From Gnetum montanum (lineage: Eukaryota > Streptophyta > Gnetopsida > Gnetales > Gnetaceae), in the NCBI GenBank assembly GCA_015680685.1, contig MNCI01013830.1, positions 743,913 through 807,912 on the forward strand: DNA of 64,000 bases, read 5' to 3'. Both the position numbers and the translations under genes were made by a program. Numbering within the stretch: the first letter of the stretch is position 1; every line of letters starts with the position of its first letter. Positions 10,681 through 21,610 of this stretch are shown here, piece after piece. The notes beneath the pieces are model-generated. The model saw only the letters and a list, made by a program, of their open reading frames with translations. It made no database searches and was not told the DNA's origin.

Positions 10681-12578
10681 AATAGAAATCCATACACATA
10701 GAGTTTGACCTTCAATACATCTCTCAATCCTCAATGAAACATCAAGATATAGTCATACAACTCACTATTTCACCTATTGATGACCAAGCAACTATAGATC
10801 TTGAGTTTCTTGGTGAACACATTAACACCATTAGCTAGGTGCCCAAGGATTCTGAGATAGTTAGGTACTTTGATGGAGCTTCAACTACCCATGGACCTAG
10901 TGCTACTACCATCATAACATTTCCATCTAGTGAAATATGATCTTTCACCTATCATTTTATGTACCAACAACATAGTGGATTATGAGGGTTTGATCAGAGG
11001 GTTGATGGTAGCTCATGATCTACAAATTAGATTCTTAACGATCAATGATGATTATCAACTTGTGGTCAACCAAGTAAATGATGTCTATGCATATAAAGCC
11101 AATCATTTATAGCCTTACTGTGACCTACAAAAGAAATTGTTACAATAATTTGTAGACATTGATATCCAACACATACCCAAACAAGAACACCATAGCTAAT
11201 GCAATAGCAACATTGGCCCTGAGTGTGATGCCAGATGTGTTTAGTAATTTTTCCACCTTAACTATGGATTGTGCTATCCCCATCATGTAGAATGCAAAGG
11301 ATACCTTTTTGGTCCTAGTTCATACTACTCTTGCCAAGGAGTGGTATGATGATATCAAATTTTACCATATGCATGATAAATCCTCACAAGCTCTAACTAC
11401 TACTCAAAAGGATATTGTATGCAAATGATCGAAGTAGTATGTCATTGTAGGTGATAACACACTATGTTGATGATCCTATGATGGTTTATTATTAAATTTC
11501 TTAGGTAAACCTGAAGTTGAAATAGTCTTAGAGGAGGTTCATTAGGGTGTTTGTGGAGGACATATAGAACATAGAGTTATGACCACTAAGATTAGATGGT
11601 TATGCTATTATTGGCCCCACATGGAAAGCAATTTCCTACAAAAGGTTAAATGTTGTGACACATGCTAATGGCATAGCAACTTTATACATGTGTCATCAAT
11701 TGAGTTACATACTACTTAGATCACTTGGCCATTTTAATGATGGGGGTTGGATATCATTGGGCCTATAATGCCTATGTCTTCGGTAGGGCATAGCTTCATC
11801 ATCATTGCAATTGAATACTTTACTAAGTGGGTTGAAGTTATTTTCCTAATAGAGACTACATATGAAAGGGTCTATAAATTCATCTTGGATAACATTGTAG
11901 CCTATTTTGGCATACCCATAACCATAGTTACAAATAGTGAACCAAAATTTAGTATCTAAGAAACAAAATATTTCTATCATGACCTAGGAATTAAGCATTC
12001 CTTTTCATTACCTTATTACCCTCAATCCAAGGCCATCATCAACTTGCTAAGAAAGATGCTCATCAACAACAAGCATAAATGGTATGAGCAACTTGTCCAT
12101 GCACTATGTGACTATAGAACAACCTATCGTATGGTAACTGGTGTAACCCCTTATAGCTTGGTTTATGGTTCTAAAGTTTTTTTACCTCTTCAATTGCAAG
12201 TATCATCAATCCAAGTATTTTTAACCAACTTCATCAGTGATGAACAAAACAAGGAGTTGTAGATAATAGCCCTGGCTCAATGGAGGAGCAACATATGCAA
12301 GTGCTTGCTCACATTGAACACTATCACAAGAGGTAGAAATGGTAGCATCACCATAACTTAACCAAGTATAAGATCAAGGAAGGTGACCTGGTCCTCAAAG
12401 CCATCCATGAACATGTACACATTTTCTCAACTTATTGGGAAGGGCCCTTCCTTGTCACTAGAGTCTATGATAACAAAGAATTTAGGATTACTGATATGAA
12501 TGGGAATGATGTGTCCAATCTAGTCAATAATTCCTATCTAAAGCCATATTACATGTACCTAATGACCATCAACAAGTG
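10681..12578 (+). pseudogene. Tat-like pol: second RNase H and integrase (decayed)
   Basis: A second RNase H-like domain follows the first: YFDGAS (about 10870), then GLIRGLMVAHDLQIRFLTIN and LVVNQV (10985-11075). A D-G-A-S...E-A-L-I-x-G-L pattern like this is a hallmark of the Tat lineage, which carries an extra RNase H. Integrase follows. The zinc-binding part is at about 11540-11670 (H...H...CCDTC). The core begins WGLDIIGPI at 11741 with the first Asp present. The second catalytic Asp box reads IVTNSEP instead of I-V-x-D-N-G. The third region reads PYYPQSKAIINLL, lacking the expected Glu. The C-terminal part EGDLVLKAIHEH...YWEGPFLV...LKPYY ends near 12578. No chromodomain is seen. Inactive. 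Confidence 0.8.
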
Positions 12579-12599
12579 AGCCTACTTTACCATGGCCTA

Positions 12600-12870
12600 T
12601 TAAAGCCCTAAACTAGTAAGATGGCCTACTAGTTCGTAAAACAGGTGAAAACATGACCTACTAGGACCTAAAATTGGTGATAGCATGGCCTACCAAGGCC
12701 TAAAAATAGTGTGACCATGGCCTACAGAGGCCTTAAATTGGTAATAGAGCCTATCAAGGCCTTAAACTAGCACCATGATCAGCTACAATCTTAAATTGGT
12801 ACCACGGCCTATCAAGGTCTTAAACTAGTATGATGGCCTACCACAGCCTTAAACTAGCAACATTGGTGAC
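12600..12870 (+). repeat. GGCCTTAAACTAG minisatellite downstream of pol
   Basis: About eight diverged units of 27-32 bp repeat CCTTAAACTAGCA or CTTAAATTGGTA followed by ATGGCCTACCA, with unit starts near 12669, 12700, 12731, 12763, 12792, 12820 and 12847. It begins directly after the integrase C-terminus and ends near the solo LTR at 12892. The word is shared with the arrays at 281-505 (inverted) and 8800-8912. Confidence 0.75.
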
Positions 12871-12917
12871 TTGGGTATTTTGATTTGTAATTGATGAGAC
12901 GCGACATGCACTGTGCT

Positions 12918-12993
12918 GCGATATTGCGTACGCGATATTGTGGCTGCCACGATATCGCGTCCTCCCCTGCGATATCGTGTACGCGATATCGCG
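12918..12993 (+). promoter_or_regulatory. Array of GCGATATCGCG palindromes in LTR U3
   Basis: Five copies of CGATATCG or its one-mismatch forms lie at 12918-12928, 12931-12940, 12950-12959, 12969-12977 and 12983-12993, immediately upstream of the TATA box. Copy 2 of the LTR (26768) has a single unit. The minus-strand LTRs near 41.4 and 47.65 kb have two to three. Position and palindromic form suggest a binding site for a dimeric protein, or an enhancer repeat. This is inference. Confidence 0.5.
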
Positions 12994-13007
12994 GTCTACC
13001 ACCATAT

Positions 13008-13018
13008 CTATAAATAAG
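13008..13018 (+). promoter_or_regulatory. LTR TATA box
   Basis: CTATAAATAAG lies downstream of the palindrome array and is conserved in LTR copy 2 (about 26818) and, on the minus strand, in the LTRs at 41.35 and 47.63 kb. An AATAAA about 170 bp further on (near 13182) is a plausible poly(A) signal for the R region. Confidence 0.6.
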
Positions 13019-13606
13019 AGGCGGCACTCCCCTTATTTCCCAATCCTAGCTAGAAGTAGTGAAGCTATGGTAGATTGATCACTCCAGAGTTAGAATTTTT
13101 CCCATGTGCCCACAGTAAGAGTCCTAGAGTGAACGGCTCTTTATTCGAGCAGCTTGTAACCTGTACCCAAGTTTTGTACGGCAATAAAGAAGAACTTGAT
13201 TGGATAAACCCTGCAATACATGGATTTATTATTGTTTATTTACTGCTTTCCTAGTATGCACAAGTACGACTTGATTACGAGCGTCTACGGACGTGTACGG
13301 CTAGTCAAGGAATCGGCTGCTTGTCGCAACGCATGAGTACGACTTGATTACGAGCATTGGCTGCTTGGTAACCCAGTAGCGTATTCCAAGATTCTACGCT
13401 TGGTAATCCCAGTGGTAGTCCAATGTGTACGGCTAGTCAAGGAATCGACTACTCATTGCTAGGCTAGAACGTGTGATAAGTACGACTTAGTTACGAGCAC
13501 CCACGGGTGTGTACGGCTAACTAAGGAATCGGCTGCTTATCACACTTAAGCTAAATAGGTGCCTCAGTACGACCACTTCGAGCACTTGCGTTACGTGTGG
13601 TGATCC

Positions 13607-13607
13607 N
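13607..13607. other. Unresolved base (N) marking a probable collapsed gap
   Basis: The single N sits exactly where LTR copy 1 lacks about 227 bp that is present in copy 2 (about 27416-27642) and, recognisably, in the minus-strand copies. The flanking bases GTGATCC and GGAAGACAA match both sides of the missing segment. A joined assembly gap is the simplest reading. The only other N in the window is at 15055, in a C-rich run. Confidence 0.55.
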
Positions 13608-13739
13608 AGGAAGACAATGAATGATTAACCCCAGGTGTTTCTTGTGGTGTTAAGGCATTTAGTCTGCGGAGTTCGACTGGATCGTGCGTGCATGTTCGTA
13701 TTCGTATGGTTGAGTGTAGGGGTACCTCGCCACTCATCA

Positions 13740-15940
13740 GTAATGCTATAACATGCTCTACTTGCTTGGTTTTCTTATTCTCTTGGAGTTGTGTTTGTAG
13801 AATGAAGCCAAGGGCCATCGTAAGGTTGCAACTCATTATGGCAACAATTCATCACATGATCTCAATGTGCATAATTTGGTGAGTTTTTCCTACTATGTTA
13901 AGAGTTCTTGCACCATTTCCCTACATCTAGCACCACTTGTTGAGCCCAACCCTATAACCTGATTATAGCCTTCCTTATCCTAAATAACAATGTTGACTAA
14001 TATTTGACATTCATACACCATAGCCATATGACATCTCTTCATCATGCTCCATCCTCAAGTTCACTTAAATGTAATGCAACTCATTCAATGGAAAAACCTT
14101 TAAGTCCAACAAGTGTAACACATCTCATTCAATGGGATAACCACCAAGTCCATTGAGTGTAACATAACTCACTTAACAGGAAAACTAGATCTAACTAGCC
14201 TTAGCAAAGAAACCCAATGAAGGTTTCACCCCACAAAACAAATACACATGGGGAAGAAACCTATCAAGAATTGAATGGCCCATGAAATGTCAAATCCTAA
14301 TGACCAAAGAAATCTTGGAGTAAAGTAATTGGATCCTCAAACACACTTGTTGAACAACCAACACTTCTAAATATGTCAATACCACACTATAGCCATGATG
14401 TCAACATTTGGAATACATTGTTAGCCTCCATCACCATTTCCTTATGATATCATTGCCATCTCATCATCATAACCTTATCCCATCATCATAAGTGCTCTTC
14501 GACATGGTTTGACATGACTAGATCAAGCATGAATAGAGAAAGTTGGTGGTGGAACTACAGTTGTGTTTTGTATTCTTTGTTGGTGCCTCTTAGGTCAATC
14601 CTCTAGACAACAACAAAGAGGGACCATTGAAACACCACAAAAATTTTCTTCTTGTAATCATTTATCATCATGTAGCCTTCAACCCATGAAACTTGAGGCA
14701 AAACTTCATTGTAAATGTGAATATTGTAATTCATAAGGGGAAATTTCACATATTTCATACTTTTAGGGATAAAACATTCCTCATAAGTGGTGAAATCCTC
14801 ATTTCCCAAGTGAAAAAATTCACCTAGTGACTATATTTGGGCTTGGAAAGGTCAAAAATGCCTTTTCAGATGCCAAAAGTGCCACGTTTTTGGGCTTTAT
14901 GAGGGGCATATACTTTTCTACTCTAGAAACATCTACAAGGGATAAAACCTTCCCCTATACCATGGAAACCTTCCCCCTCTACATGGAACCCTCTACCATG
15001 GAAACCTTCCCCCTCTACATGGAAGTTCCCCACCACCCCCACCCCCCCACCCCCNCAACCACTCCAACAAGGATGGTAAAAGGCCTAGCATAGAAGATCT
15101 ACCTCTAGCATTAAGGTGTGCTCCCATTACTATTTTTAGTAAATGAAATGTCCATGGGAGTTTGGCACTTACTATATATAGTAACCTCCTAAATTTGGGC
15201 ACCCATCTTACCTGTACATGAATGAAATTTGCAGAAATTTTTAGCCAAATGGTCAGCTAATTTATAGCAAAAATCATGATCCAAAACCTAGAAAACCAAA
15301 CCCCAACACCATTTCAAGTTCCACACCTTTGGCATTTTGAGCACATAGCACTTTTGGCTTCCAAGAGCCCTTGCAACCCTTGCAAAAAGTAGCTTATTAG
15401 ATCCTCTCAACATGGAACCCCTACAACCCTATTAGTCCTTGAGACTTATGGGTTTTTGGCCTCTACACTACATTTTTGGCATCCTAAACTTCCAGCATGG
15501 AGAATTTTGTAGCCAAATTTCCCACTTTTTTCACCCCCTAGTACTGATTAAAGTTGCAAATATGCAGTTTGTGGCAGAGAAGGTTTGAAAGCATTCAGAG
15601 TGGCTAAGTACTTGGATCATGGAGCAAATTACATTAACTTCAACAAGCTTTAAACTCCTACCCTAATGAATTCCATTTTACTCTCTCATGAATATTTCTT
15701 ATACATATTTTATGAATTCATCCCTTATTTTTTTTAATAAATTTTTAAGGTTTCATTTTATGTGCAATCTGCATTTGACATTCTATTTTCCATATCTATA
15801 ATTTTTACATTTTATTTTCTCGTATCTACATTTTGCATTCTATAAGTTCATGGGTGATCTATTGGACTATCCAAGGCACCTCAAATCCTAATTTTTTCAA
15901 GGTCCTAGGAATTCAAGATTGAGGTTGCTACACCTGATCT
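13740..15940. other. Non-coding stretch with short tandem repeats
   Basis: No gene is recognised. Near 14070-14190 there are three diverged units of about 44 bp, each with a CTCATTCAATGG-like and an AAGTCCA-like word. At 14958-15029 a 36-bp unit containing TACCATGGAAACCTTCCCCC is present twice in tandem. A C-rich stretch with an N at 15055 follows. The rest is A+T-rich and could be decayed LTR or leader sequence of the Athila-like element that starts near 15.95 kb, but no LTR edge was found. Confidence 0.5.
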
Positions 15941-15949
15941 TTTGATTTG

Positions 15950-17030
15950 TTAGCGATCAATTTTTCTAGTTGCAACAATCCCAACTAGTGAACACTTGGA
16001 TAAACTCATTCAAATTCTTATGTCCTTCATTGTAGAAAGTAGGCAATTCATAAATGAAACAAGGGGACTATTTCAATACCTGATAAAGAATGAATTACCT
16101 TCTCAACTAGATCCAAATCCTACATCTTGAAGGAAGGGTAAGGAAATATTTCATTCTATTACCACTGGGAGTGGAAAAATTATTAAGCCTAGACCTAATA
16201 AGAAGGTTAGCTTTCAAGAAGTTGAGGCACAAGCAAAAGATTAGACACATATACTGAATGAGAAAAATAATCAACCAATTAGATAAGAAGAATAGCCATT
16301 AACCCCTCTCCCTTTACCTAGGAAAATAGTTTTACCTCCTTTCCCTAAATGATTGCAAGAGGAATTTATAGCCAAAGCAAATATAGAAAAAATGTTTAAT
16401 GAGTTATGTTTACATATTCCATTAAAAAAAAGTTGTAAAGAATACATATCTTTGTGCTAAATACTTAAGGGAATTATGCATGAAAAAGAGAAAAGAAAAA
16501 ATTCCTAGATAAGTTTATTTGATTAATATTTGTCTCAATTTATAAAAATCCAAGAAGTCCCAAAATACCAAGATTCATGGGTTTCCACAATTTTAATTAA
16601 AATAAATGGAAAGAATATTGATAATGTTATATTGGATTTAGGAGCTAGCATCAATATTATCTCACATTAAATGTCTAGGTCACATGATTTAGAGGACATA
16701 AGGAAAGTGAATATAAGAATATCTTTGGTTGATGATGCCAATGTGAAACTAGTGAAAGTGGTCAAAGATTTAATAGTGGAGTTTGAAAGAGAAAAATAGT
16801 CAGTTGGTTTTGTTGTGTTGGAAGTAAAAGATCTAGATTGTTTTCCCATCATACTAGGTAGACCTTGGCTAGCAACAACTAATGGACTAATCAATTGTTA
16901 ATTAGGGAAACTTCAATTATCTTTTTCCAATCTTACTTTCATGCTTAATATATAAAATAAAGCAAAGGAGGACCAATTGAATCAAGATATTAAAAAATCA
17001 AGAATTCTCTATAAAATACCCACATTAACA
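15950..17030 (+). pseudogene. Athila-like gag C-terminus and aspartic protease (decayed)
   Basis: Plus-strand readings resemble the gag-protease junction of Athila elements. FQYLIKNELPSQLDPNPTS and a SITTGSGK-like box (16060-16180) correspond to the P-S-Q-x-x-x-N-P and A-I-T-T-R-S-G-K motifs. The MFNELCLHIPL...KGIMHEKEKRK stretch (16390-16505) matches the segment before the protease. The protease active site is ILDLGASINIIS (about 16625-16670), where D-L-G-A is close to the expected D-L-G-A/D-S-G-A. PIILGRPWLATTNGLI (about 16847-16895) is the C-terminal box. Stops and frameshifts are frequent. The reading leads into RT at 17.3 kb. Confidence 0.75.
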
Positions 17031-17279
17031 ATGCCACAATATAGGAAAACCTTAGTAAAACAATTTTGAGAAAGGGCACTTAGACCCCTCTACAAAAGAA
17101 TAATAAGATCTTCTTGATCAAACTTTGGATTTGGGATCATGGAATATTTAAGAAATAATTCAACCACCAAATAATGATTCTTTAGATCTTAGAGGATTAC
17201 CTAGCACTCTTAAGTACATTTTCCTTTATCAAAATAAGTACTTAATAATAAATTTCTAACTTTTTAATGGGTAAGAAGT

Positions 17280-18228
17280 GATATTAGTAGAACTCTTATG
17301 AAGAATGTCTACAACATTTGTATGGAATTATGAGGACCTTTCATCAAGGAATTTCACCCAACATTTTCCAACATTACATTTATCTAGAAGATAATGTGAG
17401 ACTAGTAAGAATGCAGCCTGGAAGGAATTATTTACCTAATAGCTGATAGTGAATGAGTAAGTACAATCATTGTAGCTCCTAAAAAGGAAGAAAATTGGTG
17501 AGTTTGTATAGACTATAAAAAAGATCATTTTTCCCTACCTTCCATAGATCAAATTTTGGAGAAATTAGAAAGGCATGAGCACTATTACTTTTTATATGGG
17601 TTTAGTGGTTATAATCAAGTAGCCATTGCACTAGAAGATCAGCATAAAACAACCTTTACATGTTCATATGGAACTTTTGTTTACCATTAGGTGTCTTTCA
17701 ATCTTTGTAATGCACTTGCTACCTTTCAAAGGCCCATGATATAAGTATTTTCTGATATGTTAGAAGAATATGTAGAAATATTCATGGATAATTTTTTAGT
17801 ATACAAGGATACTTCTGAATAAACATTACAACACTTGGAATGTATTTTAGATAGATGCACTAAAAAAATATAATTAAGTTGGAAAAGGAGTCATTTAATG
17901 TTCACATGTAGTGTATTTTTATTACATGTAATCTCTAAGGAAGGGATAAGAGTGGATAAGGAGAAAGTAAAATTAATGTCTACAATCCTAGATTCAACAA
18001 ACTTAAAGATTCTTTGATCCCTTTTAGGACATGTTGGAAATTATAGATGATTTATTAAATACCTCATAAAAATAGCTATGCCACTTACATGCTCTTAGAA
18101 AAGGATGTTCCTTTTACATGGACTAATGATTGTCAAGAAGAATTCTTTGAACTAAAGAAAAGAGTAACACCATTATAGGGGCAACCGTGGGACAAGACAT
18201 AGATAATAAACCAAAAGTAATTTATTAT
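17280..18228 (+). pseudogene. Athila-like reverse transcriptase and start of RNase H (decayed, interrupted)
   Basis: RT boxes in order are: CIDYKKDHFSLPSIDQILEK (17500-17560), YGFSGYNQVAIALEDQHKTT (17595-17655), a YGTFVYH-like box, FQRPMI, FMDNFLVYKD (about 17780-17810) and LSWKRSHLMF. The catalytic box F-M-D-D-F reads F-M-D-N-F, so the second Asp is lost. The downstream LLGHVGNYRXFIKYL box is present. The RNase H part begins with GATVGQDIDNKPKVIYY at about 18178-18228. It then breaks off mid-domain at a 3.4-kb insertion and resumes at about 21611. Gene order, motif wording and a same-strand continuation at 21.6 kb identify one element. Confidence 0.8.
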
Positions 18229-18374
18229 TGTTGACACATTTTGGCCATTTCATGGAATAGAAAAAGTAGAGATACTAGCAACAGGGAATTTGTAAAACAC
18301 TTTGTATATACTCTGCCTTAGAATCGACAATAAAAACTGCAAAAACAAGAACAGGTTATCAGCAACGATTTTAG

Positions 18375-18940
18375 AAAAAAAAAGTGGCAAGACAAGGCTA
18401 CTGCAACATTTTTATGACTCAATGAATTCAAATTTTGAGGTATCCATTTGGCTTTTAGTTTCCCAGACTTATACTATATAGCAATTGCAGTTTCATGTCC
18501 TCGCGAGCATAACCCAAGCAGAGAAGAAAGTCAAGAGTTTAGAGAAAGAAAGGTCCATGATGCCTTTGTAATAGTAAGAAATGTTTGATACTACTTGATG
18601 ACATATGGGACCTCACCAAGAAAGAAAGGAAGATTACCTAAATGTGTGGTATAAGCTTAGGGGAGCCAGGTTCCCTAAAAATCCCTCCAGCAAAATACTA
18701 GTTTCTACAAGAGATGAATTAGTAGCTTCCCAACTGCAAGCTCAAATTTACCAAATACCTTTACTCTCAAACGAGGAAAGCCAATAGCTTTTCGTGAAAC
18801 AGGTTAGATGTGTTTAATATTCTGTGGATCATGCTTGTATTAAGAAGGTTTTAAAGTGATGTAGGGGCTTGCCCTTGGCCATTGTGGCTATTGTAGAAAT
18901 ATTAAAGCATCATCATCCTCGTGAGTGGCCCCTTGTAGCC
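18375..18940 (+). pseudogene. NB-ARC domain of an NLR disease-resistance gene (relic)
   Basis: NB-ARC motifs occur in canonical order with frameshifts and stops between them. A P-loop remnant SGKT is at 18383-18394. An RNBS-A-like FEVSIWLLVSQTYTI lies at about 18430-18475. Kinase-2 LILLDDIWD is at 18585-18611. An RNBS-B-like SSKILVSTRDE follows at about 18690-18720, then PLLSNEES, then GLPLAI at about 18866-18885. Plant NLRs use this nucleotide-binding switch to control immune signalling. No N-terminal coiled-coil or TIR domain, and no leucine-rich repeats, are seen on either side. One frame change lies between P-loop and kinase-2, and stops follow the RNBS-A and NEES segments. The domain sits wholly inside the TSD-bounded insertion, so it may have been captured by a mobile element. 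Confidence 0.75.
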
Positions 18941-19149
18941 TTCTCAGGGATGTCTTCTTCTTGTTTTCAATTCGGAGCTTTTCATGTTGCACCACTGGAA
19001 AAAGAAGAAGTAAAAAACTCAGCCTCGCACCTCAACCCCCAGGAAATTTCATTTTCCAAAAACCCTTGGTTAGGTGCTCACACCGATCTCATAGGAACAA
19101 ATGTTTCAAATGCATTTGAATCTGGTGATATGGTATGTCTATTGAAGTG

Positions 19150-20095
19150 ATGTTTAATGGAAACTAGCTCGTGAGGAACACGGTTCATTAAAGCCCCAAT
19201 CTCTGGGGGGCTAGCGTTTATCGGTTTCTATGAACATGATGCTAGCAATACATGAGAAGAAGATGGTGGTGGTACATCTATATCAGCTGCTGAGGCAATA
19301 CATCATGCTTCACTACTCAGAGAGAGAAGTGGTGGAAGCTTAAGACGATTTATAGGCCTCGCAGTGCAGAACATTCATCTTGAGAAGGCCACAATCATTT
19401 TTAACCTGGGGCACTCTTAGAAATAGCACTGGTGTGCAGACCTAGAATGATGGTAGCCACTTTGTGGGCCAATTCAAGACAGGCAAAAAATTTTAGTCTT
19501 CCAAGAATAATGTAGAGATCATCAACCAAATATATGATGACAATGATAGAAACCACTGAAATAGGAACAACTAGTAGAATCAGTGCGGCCAACTAAATGG
19601 GAATAATAAAGGAAAAAATAGCATTGAAATTGCGGTGACCATTTCATGGAAATGCTAGCTCCATGCCCATGCTAACTCCTAAGGTTGCGATTTTGGTTGA
19701 GCTGTTGCCGGAGATAGAGATGGCACTTCACAACCGATGCCGATGACGACGATTACGGTGGTGGTAGTTCATGGCCATTACAGCCCTTAAAAGACAGACA
19801 CTACCAAATATTTGATTGCAAAAGCATTGAAAAGTAATTTCCCATTTTTACAAAAACATATCTCTTTTGCACCAGACATGACGAAGATATTAACCAAGTG
19901 CCAAAGACTCTAGTCAAGATCGAGCCTTGCATAGGATGACAAAGCTAGAGCATCTATCATCTCAAATTTAGCCAAAATTTGAACTTGTTATTACAAGTAG
20001 TTCTTTTTGTTTTTTATGCATTTTTTGGAAGGCTATGGAATTCATGTCTACTACTTTGTCAAATATGTATATATATTATTACTATTTAAAAAAGG
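19150..20095. other. Unassigned insert sequence with a hydrophobic minus-strand frame
   Basis: This lies between the NB-ARC relic and the possible LTR at 20.1 kb. The minus-strand frame at 19401-19592 is strongly hydrophobic (LILLVVPISVVSIIVIIYLV), like a membrane segment, and its reading can be extended upstream to about 19790 with stops. It may be a fragment of a host membrane-protein gene, but I do not recognise it. The stretch is less A+T-rich than its surroundings. Confidence 0.3.
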
Positions 20096-20101
20096 GAAAT
20101 T

Positions 20102-21009
20102 TGTGCAACAATTGTTAAAGTCCCATGTGAATTGAACACTTGTCAATTATGATCATGGTGGTTATAACCACTACAAAGGCCACTTGGAAACTCAATGAGA
20201 CACTTGTCAATTGTATCTTTTTATCTCTATGGTGTTTACAACCACCCAAAATAGTTACAACTTCCTAACTTGTTGGGCAAGTAATCTCCTAACTTGTTGG
20301 GCAAGTTATAACTTTCTTACTTGGGAGAGAAGTTAGATAAGATATTTTGAAATATGTAACTACCTTTTGAACCGTATAAAAAGTCTTTATGGGTAAGAGG
20401 ACTTGGAGCACACACTTGGGGGGACTACTAGCTCTCACTTGGGGATCACTCACTTTGGCTCGGGGAAGAGCATTTGTAAAGAAGAAATCGTGAAAGATTG
20501 CTTGTAAGATGATTGGCTAAAGAAAAGATTTCAGCCTCTTTGTCATAGTCCTATGAGTTATGTTTTATTTTTATTTTATTTAAATTGTTTAGCTAGTGGT
20601 TTAGATAGTATCATCCTTGGCAAGTAATTTTGGGATTTTTAGATTGCTCTTATTGTTCTTATTGCATAATTTCTATTAAAATTTTACCATAGAAGCACTT
20701 GTGTTTGAAAGCCTTAAGAGAATTTTAGTAGTAAATTTAATTATTGTGCAACATATAAGAACTACTATTGGGATTTTTGTAAGAAAGCCTCTACTTGTAG
20801 TCATGTCGTTGAATGATTCAATAGTCAAGAGGGTTCAGAAAATCTTTGGTATTTTGATGGGACCAGAATAGCTTCTTTTATCTTTAAAGTGAATCTTCGT
20901 GGTATTTCAATCAGAAATTGTCAAGTCTTTTGAAGGTTCTGCTGAATGAAATTGTTGATGTCTATTATCTAGCCAAAATGGAGTCTCATATGTGATAGTT
21001 TACGCAACA
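20102..21009 (+). mobile_element. Possible Copia-type LTR with short internal remnant
   Basis: The stretch starts TGTGCAACA and ends ACGCAACA. A GTATAAAAAG TATA-like box lies at about 20379. Directly after the end is TTTTTGGTAGCATAGTAGG, resembling the TGGTATCAGAGC primer-binding site (initiator tRNA-Met) seen in many plant Copia elements, with substitutions. No target-site duplication or partner LTR was found, so this is tentative. Confidence 0.3.
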
Positions 21010-21610
21010 ATTTTTGGTAGCATAGTAGGATTGTCTTGAAGAAATTGCTTATTTGAGCCTTGGAAGTTTGAACAATTCGTAGTTATTGAATTTGGGATAA
21101 CTTTATTGTGAAGTGTTTACTTGTATCATTTTACCTTGTTTAAATATTTGAGATCTTTACACAAATCTACTTTCTTTTTCTCTTATCTCTAATTTCCATT
21201 GAATCTCGCTCTATTTCTAGTTTTCCTGTGGAACTATCTCTTTCTCTGAGGAAAATTAGAAGTAGATTCACAGAGTTGTGCTCAAATGTTTTTACAAAAT
21301 TTTATTTGTTACAAGTAGCTTTTATAAGGACTATGTAGACTATGCAATTGAACAAAATAGGAACTCTTAACAACTCACAGTACTTGACAAAGTTGGCTGA
21401 ATCTCTTTAAGATAAGTCATTTGTAGTTTACACACAATGCAATCATTTCATTTTTCACAACTGCACACCGCAACAGCACACACAGATACTCACATTAACT
21501 ACTGAGTATATTTGGAGGTATTTGGGCCTTAGTGTTGCCAGAGACCAGCAAGCACCTAAATCCTATTCGAGGACACTCGTTGATGGTCGCGTCCCAAACG
21601 GTCACCAATA

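Larger units (their letters stand above)
12892..13739 (+). mobile_element. Solo LTR, copy 1 of the TGATGAG family
   Basis: The element starts TGATGAG and ends CTCATCA, 7-bp inverted termini of the TG...CA type expected for LTRs. The flanks are GTAAT at 12887-12891 and GTAAT at 13740-13744, a perfect 5-bp target-site duplication, so both ends are fixed and no internal region remains. Inside are a palindrome array, a TATA box (about 13009) and an AATAAA (about 13182), which give a U3-R-U5 reading on the plus strand. Downstream is a repeated module of AGTACGACTTGATTACGAGC followed by TGTACGGCTAGTCAAGGAAT. By eye it closely resembles copy 2, except for a missing stretch of about 227 bp at the N (13607). 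Confidence 0.9.
18229..21610. mobile_element. 3.4-kb insertion splitting the Athila-like RNase H, 5-bp TSD ATTAT
   Basis: The host reading ...KPKVIYY stops at 18228 and resumes as ...VSKSIDKA...NYTIIEKELLAI at about 21611. ATTAT is at 18224-18228 and again at 21611-21615. The insert begins TGTTGACACATTTTGGCC and ends GGTCACCAATA, giving imperfect LTR-like inverted ends (TGTTG against TATTG). I found no direct repeat of its left end at its right end. It is therefore either a long solo LTR enlarged by nested pieces or a non-autonomous element carrying host DNA. It contains an NB-ARC relic, a possible Copia-like LTR and an unassigned hydrophobic frame. Confidence 0.65.

Noticed and set aside
12892-13739. 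TGATGAG elements as MITEs or other DNA transposons with inverted termini
   Set aside because: 5-bp TSDs, TG...CA ends, TATA and poly(A) signals, and a pair bounding a gag-protease element with a primer-binding site identify them as LTRs.
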